NCBI GenBank assembly: GCA_947164955.1
Contig: CAMUYT010000006.1
Location: 1 to 41,615 of the forward strand
Reading direction: 5' to 3'
Length of the DNA stretch: 41,615 nt
Source of the DNA: an uncultured Bacteroidales bacterium
Lineage (GTDB): Bacteria > Bacteroidota > Bacteroidia > Bacteroidales > F082
Part shown: in pieces, positions 18,083 through 27,700 of the stretch
How positions within the stretch are numbered: the first letter of the stretch is position 1
Layout of the letters: each line of letters opens with the position of its first letter
Translations under genes and position numbers: made by a program
Notes under the pieces: model-generated
Database searches by the model: none
Seen by the model: the letters and a program-made list of their open reading frames with translations, nothing else
Told to the model about the DNA's origin: nothing

Positions 18083-19321
18083 ATGAGAAAACGGACGAAT
18101 TCGACTTATGGCTGGCTTAGCATCATCATAGCCATTGCCTCAGCGGTGGGCATCTATTTCTTGCCCGAATATAAGTTTTGGTTCCTTGCCGTATTGCTGC
18201 TGAATGTGCTGTATGCCTTTGCTTTCGGCAAACGCTATGGCAACGGTGCTCTGATCACATGCCGTCTTTTGGTGGGCGCTTTGTTCATTTTTAGCAGCTT
18301 CACGAAAGGCGTCGACCCACTGGGGACGAAATACAAGATTTTGGACTACTTGTCCGTCTATCATATGGAATGGCTGAACAGCCTGGCCATGGTTCTCGCA
18401 GTGGGCTTGATTTTGGCTGAGTTTATCGTTGGCATTTGTTTGTTTACCAAGGTGTTGCCTCGGTTGGCAGTGCTTGGTGCCACCTTGTTGATGCTGTTTT
18501 TTACCTGCACGACACTCTTCGATGCACTCTACGATTTGGTACCAGATTGCGGTTGTTTCGGCACCGCAGTCAAGATGACCAATTGGCAAACCTTCTATAA
18601 GAATTTGGTCATCGATGCTGTACTTATTCCGCTGATTTTGAATAATAAACAGCTTACCAACCGTTTTGGCGTTCCCGTTCAGTTCATCATCGCCATCGCT
18701 TTTGCGTTGGGATTCCTGGGTTTTGAGATCTACAACTATCGCCACCTGCCTGTCGTCGACTTCATGAATTGGAAAGTGGGCAAGCAGATGACCGTACAAG
18801 CTCCTGAAGCAAGCCATATTTATTTGACATACAGGAATAAGGCTACGGGTGAAACGCAAGAGTATCTTTCGCCCAGCTATCCTTGGAACGACTCCGTATG
18901 GATGTCGCAGTGGGAGTTTGTCAAGCAAAGGGTAGAGGGCGGCGACGATTTCTTGGGCTTCACGGCTTTGGACGAAGATGGCAACGACGTCACCGAAATG
19001 TTGCTCAATACGGAGAACCTGCTCATGTTCACCTCCCACGACTTGACCAAGGTGACCGATGAGGAATGGGCCAAGGTGAAAGCCATCACCGAAGCCGCCG
19101 ACCAGCATGGCTATTACGTCATTTGGATGGTAGCCAACGAGCCAGAATATGTGCAACAATTGCGCGACAAGTATGATTTCATCTATGAGGCATATTATGC
19201 AGATGAGCTGGAAATCAAGACGATAGTACGTTTCAACCCTGGTCTGATTTGGCTTGACAACGGCCTGGTGAAAGACAAGTGGAGTGCGATTGACTTTACG
19301 GATGCCTTGAAGATATTCTGA
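18083..19321 (+). CDS. DoxX/MauE-like multi-TM membrane protein with C-terminal soluble domain (BT_3928-type family)
   Basis: Several TM helices incl. CRLLVGALFIFSSFTKGVDPLGTKYKILDYL...FFTCTTLFDALYDLVPDCGCFG; thioredoxin-like tail MFTSHDLTKV. ATG 18083 preferred over GTG 18068. Confidence 0.72.
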   Translation: MRKRTNSTYGWLSIIIAIASAVGIYFLPEYKFWFLAVLLLNVLYAFAFGKRYGNGALITCRLLVGALFIFSSFTKGVDPLGTKYKILDYLSVYHMEWLNSLAMVLAVGLILAEFIVGICLFTKVLPRLAVLGATLLMLFFTCTTLFDALYDLVPDCGCFGTAVKMTNWQTFYKNLVIDAVLIPLILNNKQLTNRFGVPVQFIIAIAFALGFLGFEIYNYRHLPVVDFMNWKVGKQMTVQAPEASHIYLTYRNKATGETQEYLSPSYPWNDSVWMSQWEFVKQRVEGGDDFLGFTALDEDGNDVTEMLLNTENLLMFTSHDLTKVTDEEWAKVKAITEAADQHGYYVIWMVANEPEYVQQLRDKYDFIYEAYYADELEIKTIVRFNPGLIWLDNGLVKDKWSAIDFTDALKIF

Positions 19322-19325
19322 CAGG

Positions 19326-20393
19326 ATGGGCAGTTACATCATCAGGAAGTTGCTATATGGTGTCGCGGTGCTTTGGGGTGTCGCGACGCTGGTGTTTTGC
19401 CTATTCAACATCTTGCCTGGTGATCCCGCTCAGATGATGCTTGGCCAACGTGCCGACAAGGAATCGGTGGATGCCATCCGCGAGGAGCTGGGACTGAATC
19501 AAAGCCTTGGAAAACAGTATGTCGACTATCTGAATGACTTGGTCCCGATTTCCTTTTATGATGTTTCAAACGGTACACAGAAACTGGAAAAGATCGGACG
19601 CTATGCCACGATAACCACACTGGGATCGACGGCTGTCGTGCTGAAAGCCCCGTATCTGCGAATGTCGTACCAAAGCAAGCGCAAGGTCTCCGACATTTTG
19701 GGCGAGGCCTTCCCGAACACCTTGCTGCTGGCTTTTGTTTCCATCTCCATTGCATTGGTGCTGGGATTATTGATTGGCATCCTGACGGCAGTGTTCAATA
19801 CGAAGTTCCTCAATAAGTTAACGCTATTTGTCACCACCATTGGCATGTCGTTGCCCTCGTTTTTTGCCGCCATCCTGATGGCATGGATCTTCGGTTTCCT
19901 ATTGGAACACTGGACGGGGTTGAGCATGACCGGAAGCCTCTATACCGTTGATGAATATGGAAGGGGCGAGTTTCTGAGTCTACGCAACCTCATCTTGCCT
20001 GCGCTGACCTTAGGGATGCGACCTTTGGCCGTGGTTACAGAGCTTACGCGTACATCCTTGCTTGAGGCCATGTCGATGGACTATGTGCGGACGGCACGTG
20101 CCAAAGGCTTGAAACCGTTTCGAATCATCTGCATCCATGCCTTGCGCAATGCCTTGAACCCTGTGGTCACCGCCGTCTCAGGTTGGTTTGCCTCCCTGTT
20201 GGCAGGTGCGGTCTTCGTGGAGTATGTCTTCGACTGGAAAGGCATCGGTGTGGTGGTGGTCGATGCGCTCGACAAATACGACTTCCCGGTCATCATGGGA
20301 GCGGTGCTGCTCATCGCGGTCATGCTGATCATTGTCAACATCCTGGTTGACATCATCTATGGTTTCATCGACCCGAGAGTAAGGATTAGTTAG
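19326..20393 (+). CDS. ABC transporter permease, DppB/OppB family
   Basis: IIRKLLYGVAVLWGVATLVFCLFNILPGDPAQMMLGQ; EAMSMDYVRTARAKGLKPFRIICIHALRNALNPVVT (EAA loop). Confidence 0.9.
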   Translation: MGSYIIRKLLYGVAVLWGVATLVFCLFNILPGDPAQMMLGQRADKESVDAIREELGLNQSLGKQYVDYLNDLVPISFYDVSNGTQKLEKIGRYATITTLGSTAVVLKAPYLRMSYQSKRKVSDILGEAFPNTLLLAFVSISIALVLGLLIGILTAVFNTKFLNKLTLFVTTIGMSLPSFFAAILMAWIFGFLLEHWTGLSMTGSLYTVDEYGRGEFLSLRNLILPALTLGMRPLAVVTELTRTSLLEAMSMDYVRTARAKGLKPFRIICIHALRNALNPVVTAVSGWFASLLAGAVFVEYVFDWKGIGVVVVDALDKYDFPVIMGAVLLIAVMLIIVNILVDIIYGFIDPRVRIS

Positions 20394-20430
20394 GAGGTAT
20401 GAGGTTGGAATTATGAGTCAGGGGATGTAG

Positions 20431-20451
20431 GGCTGTCACATCGTGGCAGCC
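20431..20451. terminator. 9-bp hairpin (GGCTGTCAC-ATC-GTGGCAGCC) after the permease gene, possible terminator or repeat
   Basis: Near-perfect palindrome with one G-T pair, 3-nt loop; no immediate T-tract. Confidence 0.4.
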
Positions 20452-20495
20452 GATAAACGATGATGATTTTTAAATTTTAAATTTTGAATCTTAAA

Positions 20496-20521
20496 TCTTT
20501 GAATTTTAAATCTTTGAATGG
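20496..20521. repeat. AT-rich leader repeat, copy 1
   Basis: tctttgaattttaaatctttgaatgg; 23/26 match to 23110-23135; start codon of the next gene lies within it. Confidence 0.55.
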
Positions 20522-21288
20522 ACAAAATAGGAAAATACGAATTCATGGCCGAGCCGTTCCATTGTGATTTTTCGGGACATATGTTTCTCGGTCATCTTGG
20601 CAACCAGATGCTCAATGCGGCGGATTTCCATTCCACCGACCGTGGCTTTGGCATGAAATACCTCATGAACATCAAACGGTCGTGGGTGCTGTCGCGTCTG
20701 GCTATCGAAATGATGGAAATGCCATCGCAATACGAGCGATACATTGTGGAGACCTGGGTCGAAAGTGCGATGAAGTTCTTCACCCAGCGTAATTTCTGCG
20801 TGTTGGACAACGAAGGCCAAGTATATGGCTACGGACGCTCTGTGTGGGCGATGATCGACACGGAGACACGCCAACCTACTGATATCTACTCCATCGACAA
20901 TGGCGCCATCGACAAATGGATTGTGGCCGACAAACCATGTCCCATCGAAAAGGGCGGACGAGTGAAGATGACCGACAAGGCCCAATTGGTTCGCACGATT
21001 GAACTGTATTACAACGACATCGACATCAACGGCCATGTCAACTCGGTGAAATACATCGAGCATGTGCTGGATTTGTGGAATATTGCATGGTATCGTACGC
21101 ACCGTATCAAGCGCTTCGAGATTGCCTATGTTGCCGAAGCGCATCAAGGCGATAAGTTATGTTTCTATATGGAGCAAACCGCTGAAAATGAATATTGTGT
21201 CCGCCTGGTGAAGACAGATCGGCAAAGCCAAGCCGAGGTGGAGGTGTGTCGCAGCAAGGTGTCGTTTGAAGCAATAAGTCTAACCTAA
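20518..21288 (+). CDS. Acyl-ACP thioesterase
   Basis: Tandem hot-dog layout: FHCDFSGHMFLGHLGNQMLNAADFHS...RSWVLSRLAIEM; YYNDIDINGHVNSVKYIEHVLD. Confidence 0.85.
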   Translation: MDKIGKYEFMAEPFHCDFSGHMFLGHLGNQMLNAADFHSTDRGFGMKYLMNIKRSWVLSRLAIEMMEMPSQYERYIVETWVESAMKFFTQRNFCVLDNEGQVYGYGRSVWAMIDTETRQPTDIYSIDNGAIDKWIVADKPCPIEKGGRVKMTDKAQLVRTIELYYNDIDINGHVNSVKYIEHVLDLWNIAWYRTHRIKRFEIAYVAEAHQGDKLCFYMEQTAENEYCVRLVKTDRQSQAEVEVCRSKVSFEAISLT

Positions 21289-21298
21289 ATGAAAAAGA

Positions 21299-22240
21299 AT
21301 GAAGAAATGGTTGCTGATCGTTCTGTGCTGGCTGCCAATGCTGTGTAAAGCCCAGTTGCTGGCCTGCCGTGGTGTGGTCAAGGAAGGTTACGATTTCTGG
21401 CTGTATCTGCCCAACGACTATGCCACAACGAAAAAGCCTCTTGTGCTTTTCTTGCATGGTAAAAGTCTCAGTGGCAACGATTTGAACAAGGTTCGCAACT
21501 ACGGCTGCATTGATGCTTTGGCACGAGGCAGGGCTATCGACGCCCTGGTGGTGGCGCCACAAACCAATAACGGATGGCAGCCCAAGAGGGTGATGGAGGT
21601 GGTCGACTGGGTCAAGACGCATTACACCATCGACCAAGAACGGATCTATGTCATCGGCATGAGCATGGGAGGCTATGGCACCTTGGATTTTGTGGCCACC
21701 TATCCCGAACAAGTGGCAGCGGCCATGGCCTTGTGTGGCGGTGCCACGGTAAGCGACCTCTGCGGGCTCAACGAGGTGCCCTTATGGATCATCCATGGCA
21801 CGGCTGATTCGGCGGTGCCCGTCAACTGCTCCGAAAGGGTTGTCGATGCCATGAAAAGCTGCGGCGACACCGGCAGGTTGATTTTCGACCGCTTCAAAGG
21901 CGTTAACCACACACGGTTGGCACGCATCTTCTATCTTGAAGAGGCCTACGATTGGCTGTTTTCGCATGCCCTTTCCGATTCGACACGCAGCGTCAACAGG
22001 AACGTAACCATCACAACGGAGACCTTGAAAACCGCCTATGAGAACCTGACCCGAAATGCCGAGCTCCAAATCATCGACTCATCGGACGGGGTGTTGAAGA
22101 AATACCATACCGTCGAAAAAGGGGAGACATGGGCTTCCATTGCGGTGGAGTATAACACTACCGAGACCTTGTTGCTCAAACTCAACAAGAAAAAGAAAGG
22201 CGCTGTGTTGCGTGCTGGCGCTAAAATCAGGGTGCAATAG
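21299..22240 (+). CDS. Secreted alpha/beta hydrolase (esterase-like) with C-terminal LysM domain
   Basis: Signal peptide; KPLVLFLHGKSLSG; GMSMGGYGTLDF nucleophile elbow; C-terminal YHTVEKGETWASIAVEYNTTETLLLKLNKKKKGAVLRAGAKIRVQ. Confidence 0.85.
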   Translation: MKKWLLIVLCWLPMLCKAQLLACRGVVKEGYDFWLYLPNDYATTKKPLVLFLHGKSLSGNDLNKVRNYGCIDALARGRAIDALVVAPQTNNGWQPKRVMEVVDWVKTHYTIDQERIYVIGMSMGGYGTLDFVATYPEQVAAAMALCGGATVSDLCGLNEVPLWIIHGTADSAVPVNCSERVVDAMKSCGDTGRLIFDRFKGVNHTRLARIFYLEEAYDWLFSHALSDSTRSVNRNVTITTETLKTAYENLTRNAELQIIDSSDGVLKKYHTVEKGETWASIAVEYNTTETLLLKLNKKKKGAVLRAGAKIRVQ

Positions 22241-22241
22241 G

Positions 22242-23003
22242 TCAGTTGATCAGCCACGACACGCCGAACCCTAAGGCGTAGTATTTCCCGAAGTGCAAGA
22301 AGTCGAGGTCGCATTCGACATCCAGCTGTACACGTCGCGAGGCCAGCCATGTCAAGCCGAACTCCGTCATATATTGGTTCTCGTCCTCGCGATGCAAGTA
22401 ATTGTAGGTCTCTACATAGGCTCCAAGCGTCTCCGTTATGCTGCCACCAAAACCCAAGGCAAGGAAGGTCTTGGGAGCCGCCGTTTCGCCATCCCATTCC
22501 AATCCAGCATTGTAGCATAGCCAAAGGCGTTCGCCGATGGCATGCTCAAAGATGGCATACATGGCGGGGGCAAGGTGGGAGGGAAGGAGTTCTCTTGACC
22601 CGACATGCGGCGACTTCAGTTCGGCCAAAAGCCCAACGGCAGGCAAGATGCCATTCCCTTCATAGACCTTGATTTTTGTCCCGATGCAGAGGGGAGCTAT
22701 GCCGAATGTAGGTTCCATCGTACCGCCATTGTTGTACATTAGGAAATCGGTGCCCACGCGCAATTCCATGTTCTCGAAAAGGCCATACCTGAGAATGGTG
22801 CTGTTGAGGGTGATGTTGTGGCTGACGTCGGGTGTCGACTCAAAGGCGAAGCCATTATCCCAGGTGATCTTATGGTGTTGCACAACGTCAGCTCCAAAGG
22901 TGAACCCTGGACGGTCGGGAACAACAGTAGGTAGCTCTTCTTGGGCGTGGCACACGCCGAAAGCCAATGCGAGGCCGAATAGTAGTGATAGCTTCTTCAT
23001 CAA
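22242..23003 (-). CDS. Outer-membrane transporter-like beta-barrel protein
   Basis: Signal peptide MMKKLSLLFGLALAFGVCHAQ, then RPGFTFGADVV...MELRVGTDFLMYN...GIAPLCIGTKIKVYE, similar in layout to the Phenol_MetA_deg family. Confidence 0.65.
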   Translation of the reverse strand: MMKKLSLLFGLALAFGVCHAQEELPTVVPDRPGFTFGADVVQHHKITWDNGFAFESTPDVSHNITLNSTILRYGLFENMELRVGTDFLMYNNGGTMEPTFGIAPLCIGTKIKVYEGNGILPAVGLLAELKSPHVGSRELLPSHLAPAMYAIFEHAIGERLWLCYNAGLEWDGETAAPKTFLALGFGGSITETLGAYVETYNYLHREDENQYMTEFGLTWLASRRVQLDVECDLDFLHFGKYYALGFGVSWLIN

Positions 23004-23030
23004 AGTGATCTTTTTGTGTTTTCAGGCCAC

Positions 23031-23038
23031 AAAGATAG
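23031..23038 (-). promoter_or_regulatory. Putative -7 box (TATCTTTG on minus strand) for the 22242-23003 gene
   Basis: caaagata on plus strand, 28 nt upstream of the minus-strand ATG. Confidence 0.45.
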
Positions 23039-23044
23039 TAAACA

Positions 23045-23076
23045 TTTGTGTGGTTACGGAAATTTTTGTAATTTTG
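23045..23076 (+). promoter_or_regulatory. Bacteroidetes-type promoter for tpiA
   Basis: TTTG(23045-23048)-N20-TAATTTTG(23069-23076). Confidence 0.7.
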
Positions 23077-23109
23077 TCCTTCTAAATACGAATCTGTCTT
23101 TGTATTAAT

Positions 23110-23135
23110 TCTTTGAATTTCAAATCTTTAAATCG
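23110..23135. repeat. AT-rich leader repeat, copy 2
   Basis: tctttgaatttcaaatctttaaatcg, matches 20496-20521. Confidence 0.55.
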
Positions 23136-23143
23136 AATATCCT

Positions 23144-23923
23144 ATGAGAAGCAAAATCGTAGCAGGAAACTGGAAAATGAACCTCACCTTCGAAGAGGCC
23201 GAAACCTTGGTAGACGACATCCTTGACCGCCTTGACGAGCAGGAAGATATGAATTGTGAAGTCATTATCTGCCCGCCGTTCCCTTACCTTGAGATGCTGA
23301 CGGACTATGAGTTTGACGAACAACGCTTTAACGTTGGGGCGCAAAATTGCAGCGCTTACGACAAAGGTGCCTACACAGGCGAGGTTTCGGCTAAGATGCT
23401 GAAATCCATAGACGTCGACTATTGCATTTTGGGCCACAGCGAGCGTAGGAAATATTTCGGCGAGACCAATGAGATCCTTGCCGAGAAAATCAACCGACTG
23501 ATTGAGAACAACATGTCGCCCATCTATTGTGTTGGCGAAGTGCTGGAAGAACGTGAAGCAGGACGCCATTTCGACGTGGTGCGCGAGCAATTAGAAAAGG
23601 GCTTGTTCCATCTCGACGGAGACGCCATCTACGATTGCATCATCGCTTATGAACCCGTTTGGGCCATCGGAACGGGCAAGACTGCCACACCCGAACAAGC
23701 GCAGGAAATGCACGCTTTCATCCGTTCATTGATCAAGGAACACTATGATGAAGCCACAGCTGATGAAATCCGCATCCTTTATGGCGGTAGCTGCAATGCC
23801 AAAAACGCCACCGAGCTGTTTGCCCAGCCCGACGTCGATGGCGGCCTTATTGGTGGCGCTTCGCTCAAGGCCGACGACTTTGTATCCATCTGCAACCAAG
23901 CCTCACACATCGGAGAGGAATGA
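23144..23923 (+). CDS. tpiA: Triose-phosphate isomerase
   Basis: KIVAGNWKMN; CILGHSERR; AYEPVWAIGTGKTATPEQAQ; ILYGGSCNAKNA. Confidence 0.97.
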   Translation: MRSKIVAGNWKMNLTFEEAETLVDDILDRLDEQEDMNCEVIICPPFPYLEMLTDYEFDEQRFNVGAQNCSAYDKGAYTGEVSAKMLKSIDVDYCILGHSERRKYFGETNEILAEKINRLIENNMSPIYCVGEVLEEREAGRHFDVVREQLEKGLFHLDGDAIYDCIIAYEPVWAIGTGKTATPEQAQEMHAFIRSLIKEHYDEATADEIRILYGGSCNAKNATELFAQPDVDGGLIGGASLKADDFVSICNQASHIGEE

Positions 23924-24747
23924 AGACACTGGAATACACTTTCACGATGCCATCGTCTGACATCCAGCACGATATGCTGACGACGATGCTGGCTGAGATA
24001 GGTTTCGATTCCTTTATGGACGACGACTATGTCTTAAAAGCCTATCGATCAGCTGAAAACCGCGACGATACCGCGATAGAAGCGCTGTTGACCGACCCCG
24101 CATTCTTCGACATTCACCTGCTGAAGGTCGAAGAGATGCCCGACAAGGATTGGAACGAGATCTGGGAAGCCAGCTATCAGCCTGTGGTGGTCAACGAGCG
24201 ATGCCGTGTGCGTGCACCCTTCCACGAACCCGATTCGCACTATGAATTCGACTTGGTTATCGAGCCTAAGATGTCGTTTGGTACGGCCAACCACGAAACT
24301 ACGGCGCAGATCATCCAACTGATGCTGGAGACTGATTTCCAAAAGAAAACCGTCTTGGACATGGGCAGTGGCACAGCGGTGCTGGCTATCCTTGCCAAGA
24401 AGCTTGGATCGGCCCACACCGTGGCCATCGACAACGATGAATGGGCCTACCGCAACGCATTCACCAACTGTGAGTTGAACGGCATCAGCGACATCGAGAT
24501 CGTTCTTGGCGACGCCTTGTCCATCAATGGAAAGTTTGACGTCGTTTTGGCCAACATCAACCGCAACATTTTGCTGCGCGACATGCATTATTATGCCGAT
24601 GCGATGAACCCAAGTGCCCACATCTTTTTTAGCGGCTTCTATACTGAGGATTTGGAAAGTATCAAGGCGGAGGCATCGCGTTGTGGCTTGCATTATCTTC
24701 GCCACTTGAGTCGTAATAATTGGGTGGCAGCAGAGTTTTGTAAATAA
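23920..24747 (+). CDS. prmA: Ribosomal protein L11 methyltransferase
   Basis: EPKMSFGTANHETTAQIIQLMLE; VLDMGSGTAVLAILAKKLG; VLANINRNIL; ATGA overlap with tpiA. Confidence 0.93.
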   Translation: MKTLEYTFTMPSSDIQHDMLTTMLAEIGFDSFMDDDYVLKAYRSAENRDDTAIEALLTDPAFFDIHLLKVEEMPDKDWNEIWEASYQPVVVNERCRVRAPFHEPDSHYEFDLVIEPKMSFGTANHETTAQIIQLMLETDFQKKTVLDMGSGTAVLAILAKKLGSAHTVAIDNDEWAYRNAFTNCELNGISDIEIVLGDALSINGKFDVVLANINRNILLRDMHYYADAMNPSAHIFFSGFYTEDLESIKAEASRCGLHYLRHLSRNNWVAAEFCK

Positions 24748-24770
24748 TAGATTATTAACATTTTATTGAT

Positions 24771-27700
24771 ATGAAGAAAGGAATCCTTCTGATTGTCTTG
24801 TCTATGTTTTTAGGTTGGGGCTCCTTGCATGCTCAGGCTTTTTTCTCGACCGACAAGGCTACATTTTATAACGAGCTGTCGGCCTATTTGAATGCATCGA
24901 CGGCAAAGACCGACCGCGAGGAAGCTGCCGTCATCATGCAGGGCTTCAAGGGCGTTTGGGATAGCTATCTCAGCGATGCCGAAGCCAACATGGTGATGCG
25001 AATGTGTGAGCTGCTCCATGCCAAAAGCGGAGGCAAGGCTTATGCCAACATTTTCAATTATGTGGAGACGGTGCAAAGGATTCCAACGGCGGGCCTGTCG
25101 CATCCCGATGTCAACAATTGGTTGAGTTACACGGAAGCCAAGGCCCAGAAGTCGATGAATGGTGTCGACAAATACCTTTCGGCTTGTCGCGACATCTTTG
25201 TAGATAAAGTGTTGTCAGCCAAAGGCAACTCCAGGTGGTCGCTGCGTGATGCTTTGATCGGCTTCCCTTCGAAAGACAAGTTTGAACTGACCGTCGATGG
25301 CAATCTGGTATTATCGTCGCAAAAAGACGAATCGGTGATCAAGAACACGCGTGGAGTCTATTATTTGGAGGACAACCGATGGGAAGGGACCGGTGGTCGT
25401 GCCGATTGGTCGCGTTTCAACATCCCTGCCGACAAGATCTACGTCACCTTGCCCGATTTCTATACGCTGAATTTAAGCCGTTCCGAGTATGCCATCGACT
25501 CGGTCATGTTTCATGAGCGACAGCATTTCGAGCAGGATATCCTCTGCCGCTATGAAGATAAAGTGCTCGTGAATGCGCCCAACGAAAAGACCGCTTATCC
25601 TAGTGTCCGTTCCTATCGTTCTGATTATGAGATTCCCAATATCATGTCAAACATCGACTTTGAAGGTGGTATTGGCATGTTGGGCAACCAAGTGGAAGTG
25701 TTTGGCGGCGTGAAAAACAAGGCTGTTTTTCATTTCCATCAAGGGGGCAGAAGGGTGATGAGCGTTGAGGCGCCACAGTTTGTGATGTCCGTCGACGAGC
25801 TTTTGGTCTCCAACCATGTGGCATTGCGTCTTTATCTTTTGGATACGGTTACAGGGGTCACCATGGACTCTCTCTATCACAACAACCTAAGTTTTCGTTA
25901 CGACAATAAGACGCGTAAGATGATGGCTTTTCGCTCCGAAAAAGACTATGACGGGCCTTTCCACGACTATTATCATGGTTTGGACATCTTCGTCGAGGCC
26001 TTATATTGGAATATCGACGGCAACCATGTGGATTTCAGGCGTATGGAAGGCGTCAACCCGACTAGCGAAGGCGATGTGGTTTCGGTGAATTATTTCCGTT
26101 TCGAGGACTTCAAGAAGTTGCAAGGCCTCGATGGCACCCATCCCATGATCCGTGTCGAGAAGTTTCTGAAGGGCTTCGACAACGTGGACCGTCAGGTGCG
26201 GTTCTATTCAGGCGACTTGGCTTCCTATCTCGGCTATCCCATCGAGCAGGTGATCTCCCTTTTGCTGAAATTGCAGGCCGAAGGTTATATGGAATACGAG
26301 AACGACACGAAATGGGTGACCGCCTTGCCGCGTTTCTTCGATGTGATCGACTCATTCCGCGAGGAAATTGACTACGATGTCATCAAATTACATTCGTTGA
26401 CTACCAACAGGCAGCCCAATGTTCGCCTCGACCTGAACACCAACGACTTGCTCGTTTATGGCATCACCAGCCAAATCGATGGCGTTGACGGCTCTGCCAT
26501 ATCGTTGAGCGACCGCAAACGCGTGGTCATTGTGCCCGACTTAGGTCGACTGGTATTCAAGAAAGACAAGGACTTCGAGTTCTCGGGAGGCATCATGGCG
26601 GGCATGTTCGAGTTTTTCACGAAAGACAGCCAGTTCAGCTATAAGGACTTCAATATCAAGATGGCGAAGGTCGACTCGTTGCGATTCTATGCCCGTTACG
26701 ACAACCACATTATTCCCGTTGACGGCACCCTTGAGAAGCTGCAAGGCCGCCTCGAGATCGACCATGGCGACAACAAGTCGAGCCGTTACGAGACGCCAGA
26801 ATACCCCATCTTCTATAGCGAGGCTGAGGGCTATAAATTCTATAGGAAGATCAATGGGGGCGTGTTCGATCCAGGCCCTGTGGATTCGGTGATGACCGCC
26901 GACGACTTGGAAGGGAAGTTCTATTACAGCCTGTATCCTTTCGTCGTCGACAGCCTCAACGACCTCTCCATGCGGAAGGTCCGCTTCGACGGCGAGCTGG
27001 TCTCGGGGGGCATCATGCCCAACATCGAACAGCCTCTGGTCGTGATGGACGACTATTCCTTGGGCTTCGTCCATCAGATTGGCGACGACGAGACGGCCTC
27101 CTATCCGCTTTATGGCGATTTAGGACGCTTCCACAACAAGATCTTCCTCTCGTCGAGCGGATTCTTCGGCGGAGGAACGCTGGACTATCAAACGGCTGCG
27201 TTCAAGTCGGACCAGTTCATGTTCTATCTTGATTCTGTTGCAGGCATCACCAGCCACTTCAAGATGCAGCCGCGCGAGGATGGCACGGGATTCCCGGTGG
27301 CCTCGGCCGATGCCTTGCGTCTCAAGTGGGATGTGGGCATACCCGAGTTGACCACTGAAACCATCGGCAAGCCCATTTGCATGTATGGCGACACCTATTT
27401 CTCAGGAAAGACCACATTGACGCCCGATGGCTACTCCGCTGATGGTAAGATGCGCTTTGGCCTGACGGAGTTTGACTCCGACCATTTCGCTTTAGACTCC
27501 AGGACTTTCGTGGCCGATTCAGCCAACTTCCTCTTGTATTCGGCCGACAGCACCACGGTGGCTTTTGCCGCAACCAACTATCGCGCCAATGTCGACTTCG
27601 ATGCTCAGAAGGTACAATATGACTATCTCGACCAAAACAGCAACCTCGACTTCCCGATGAACCAATACATCTGCTCGCTGAAAGAAGCCAACTGGGATAT

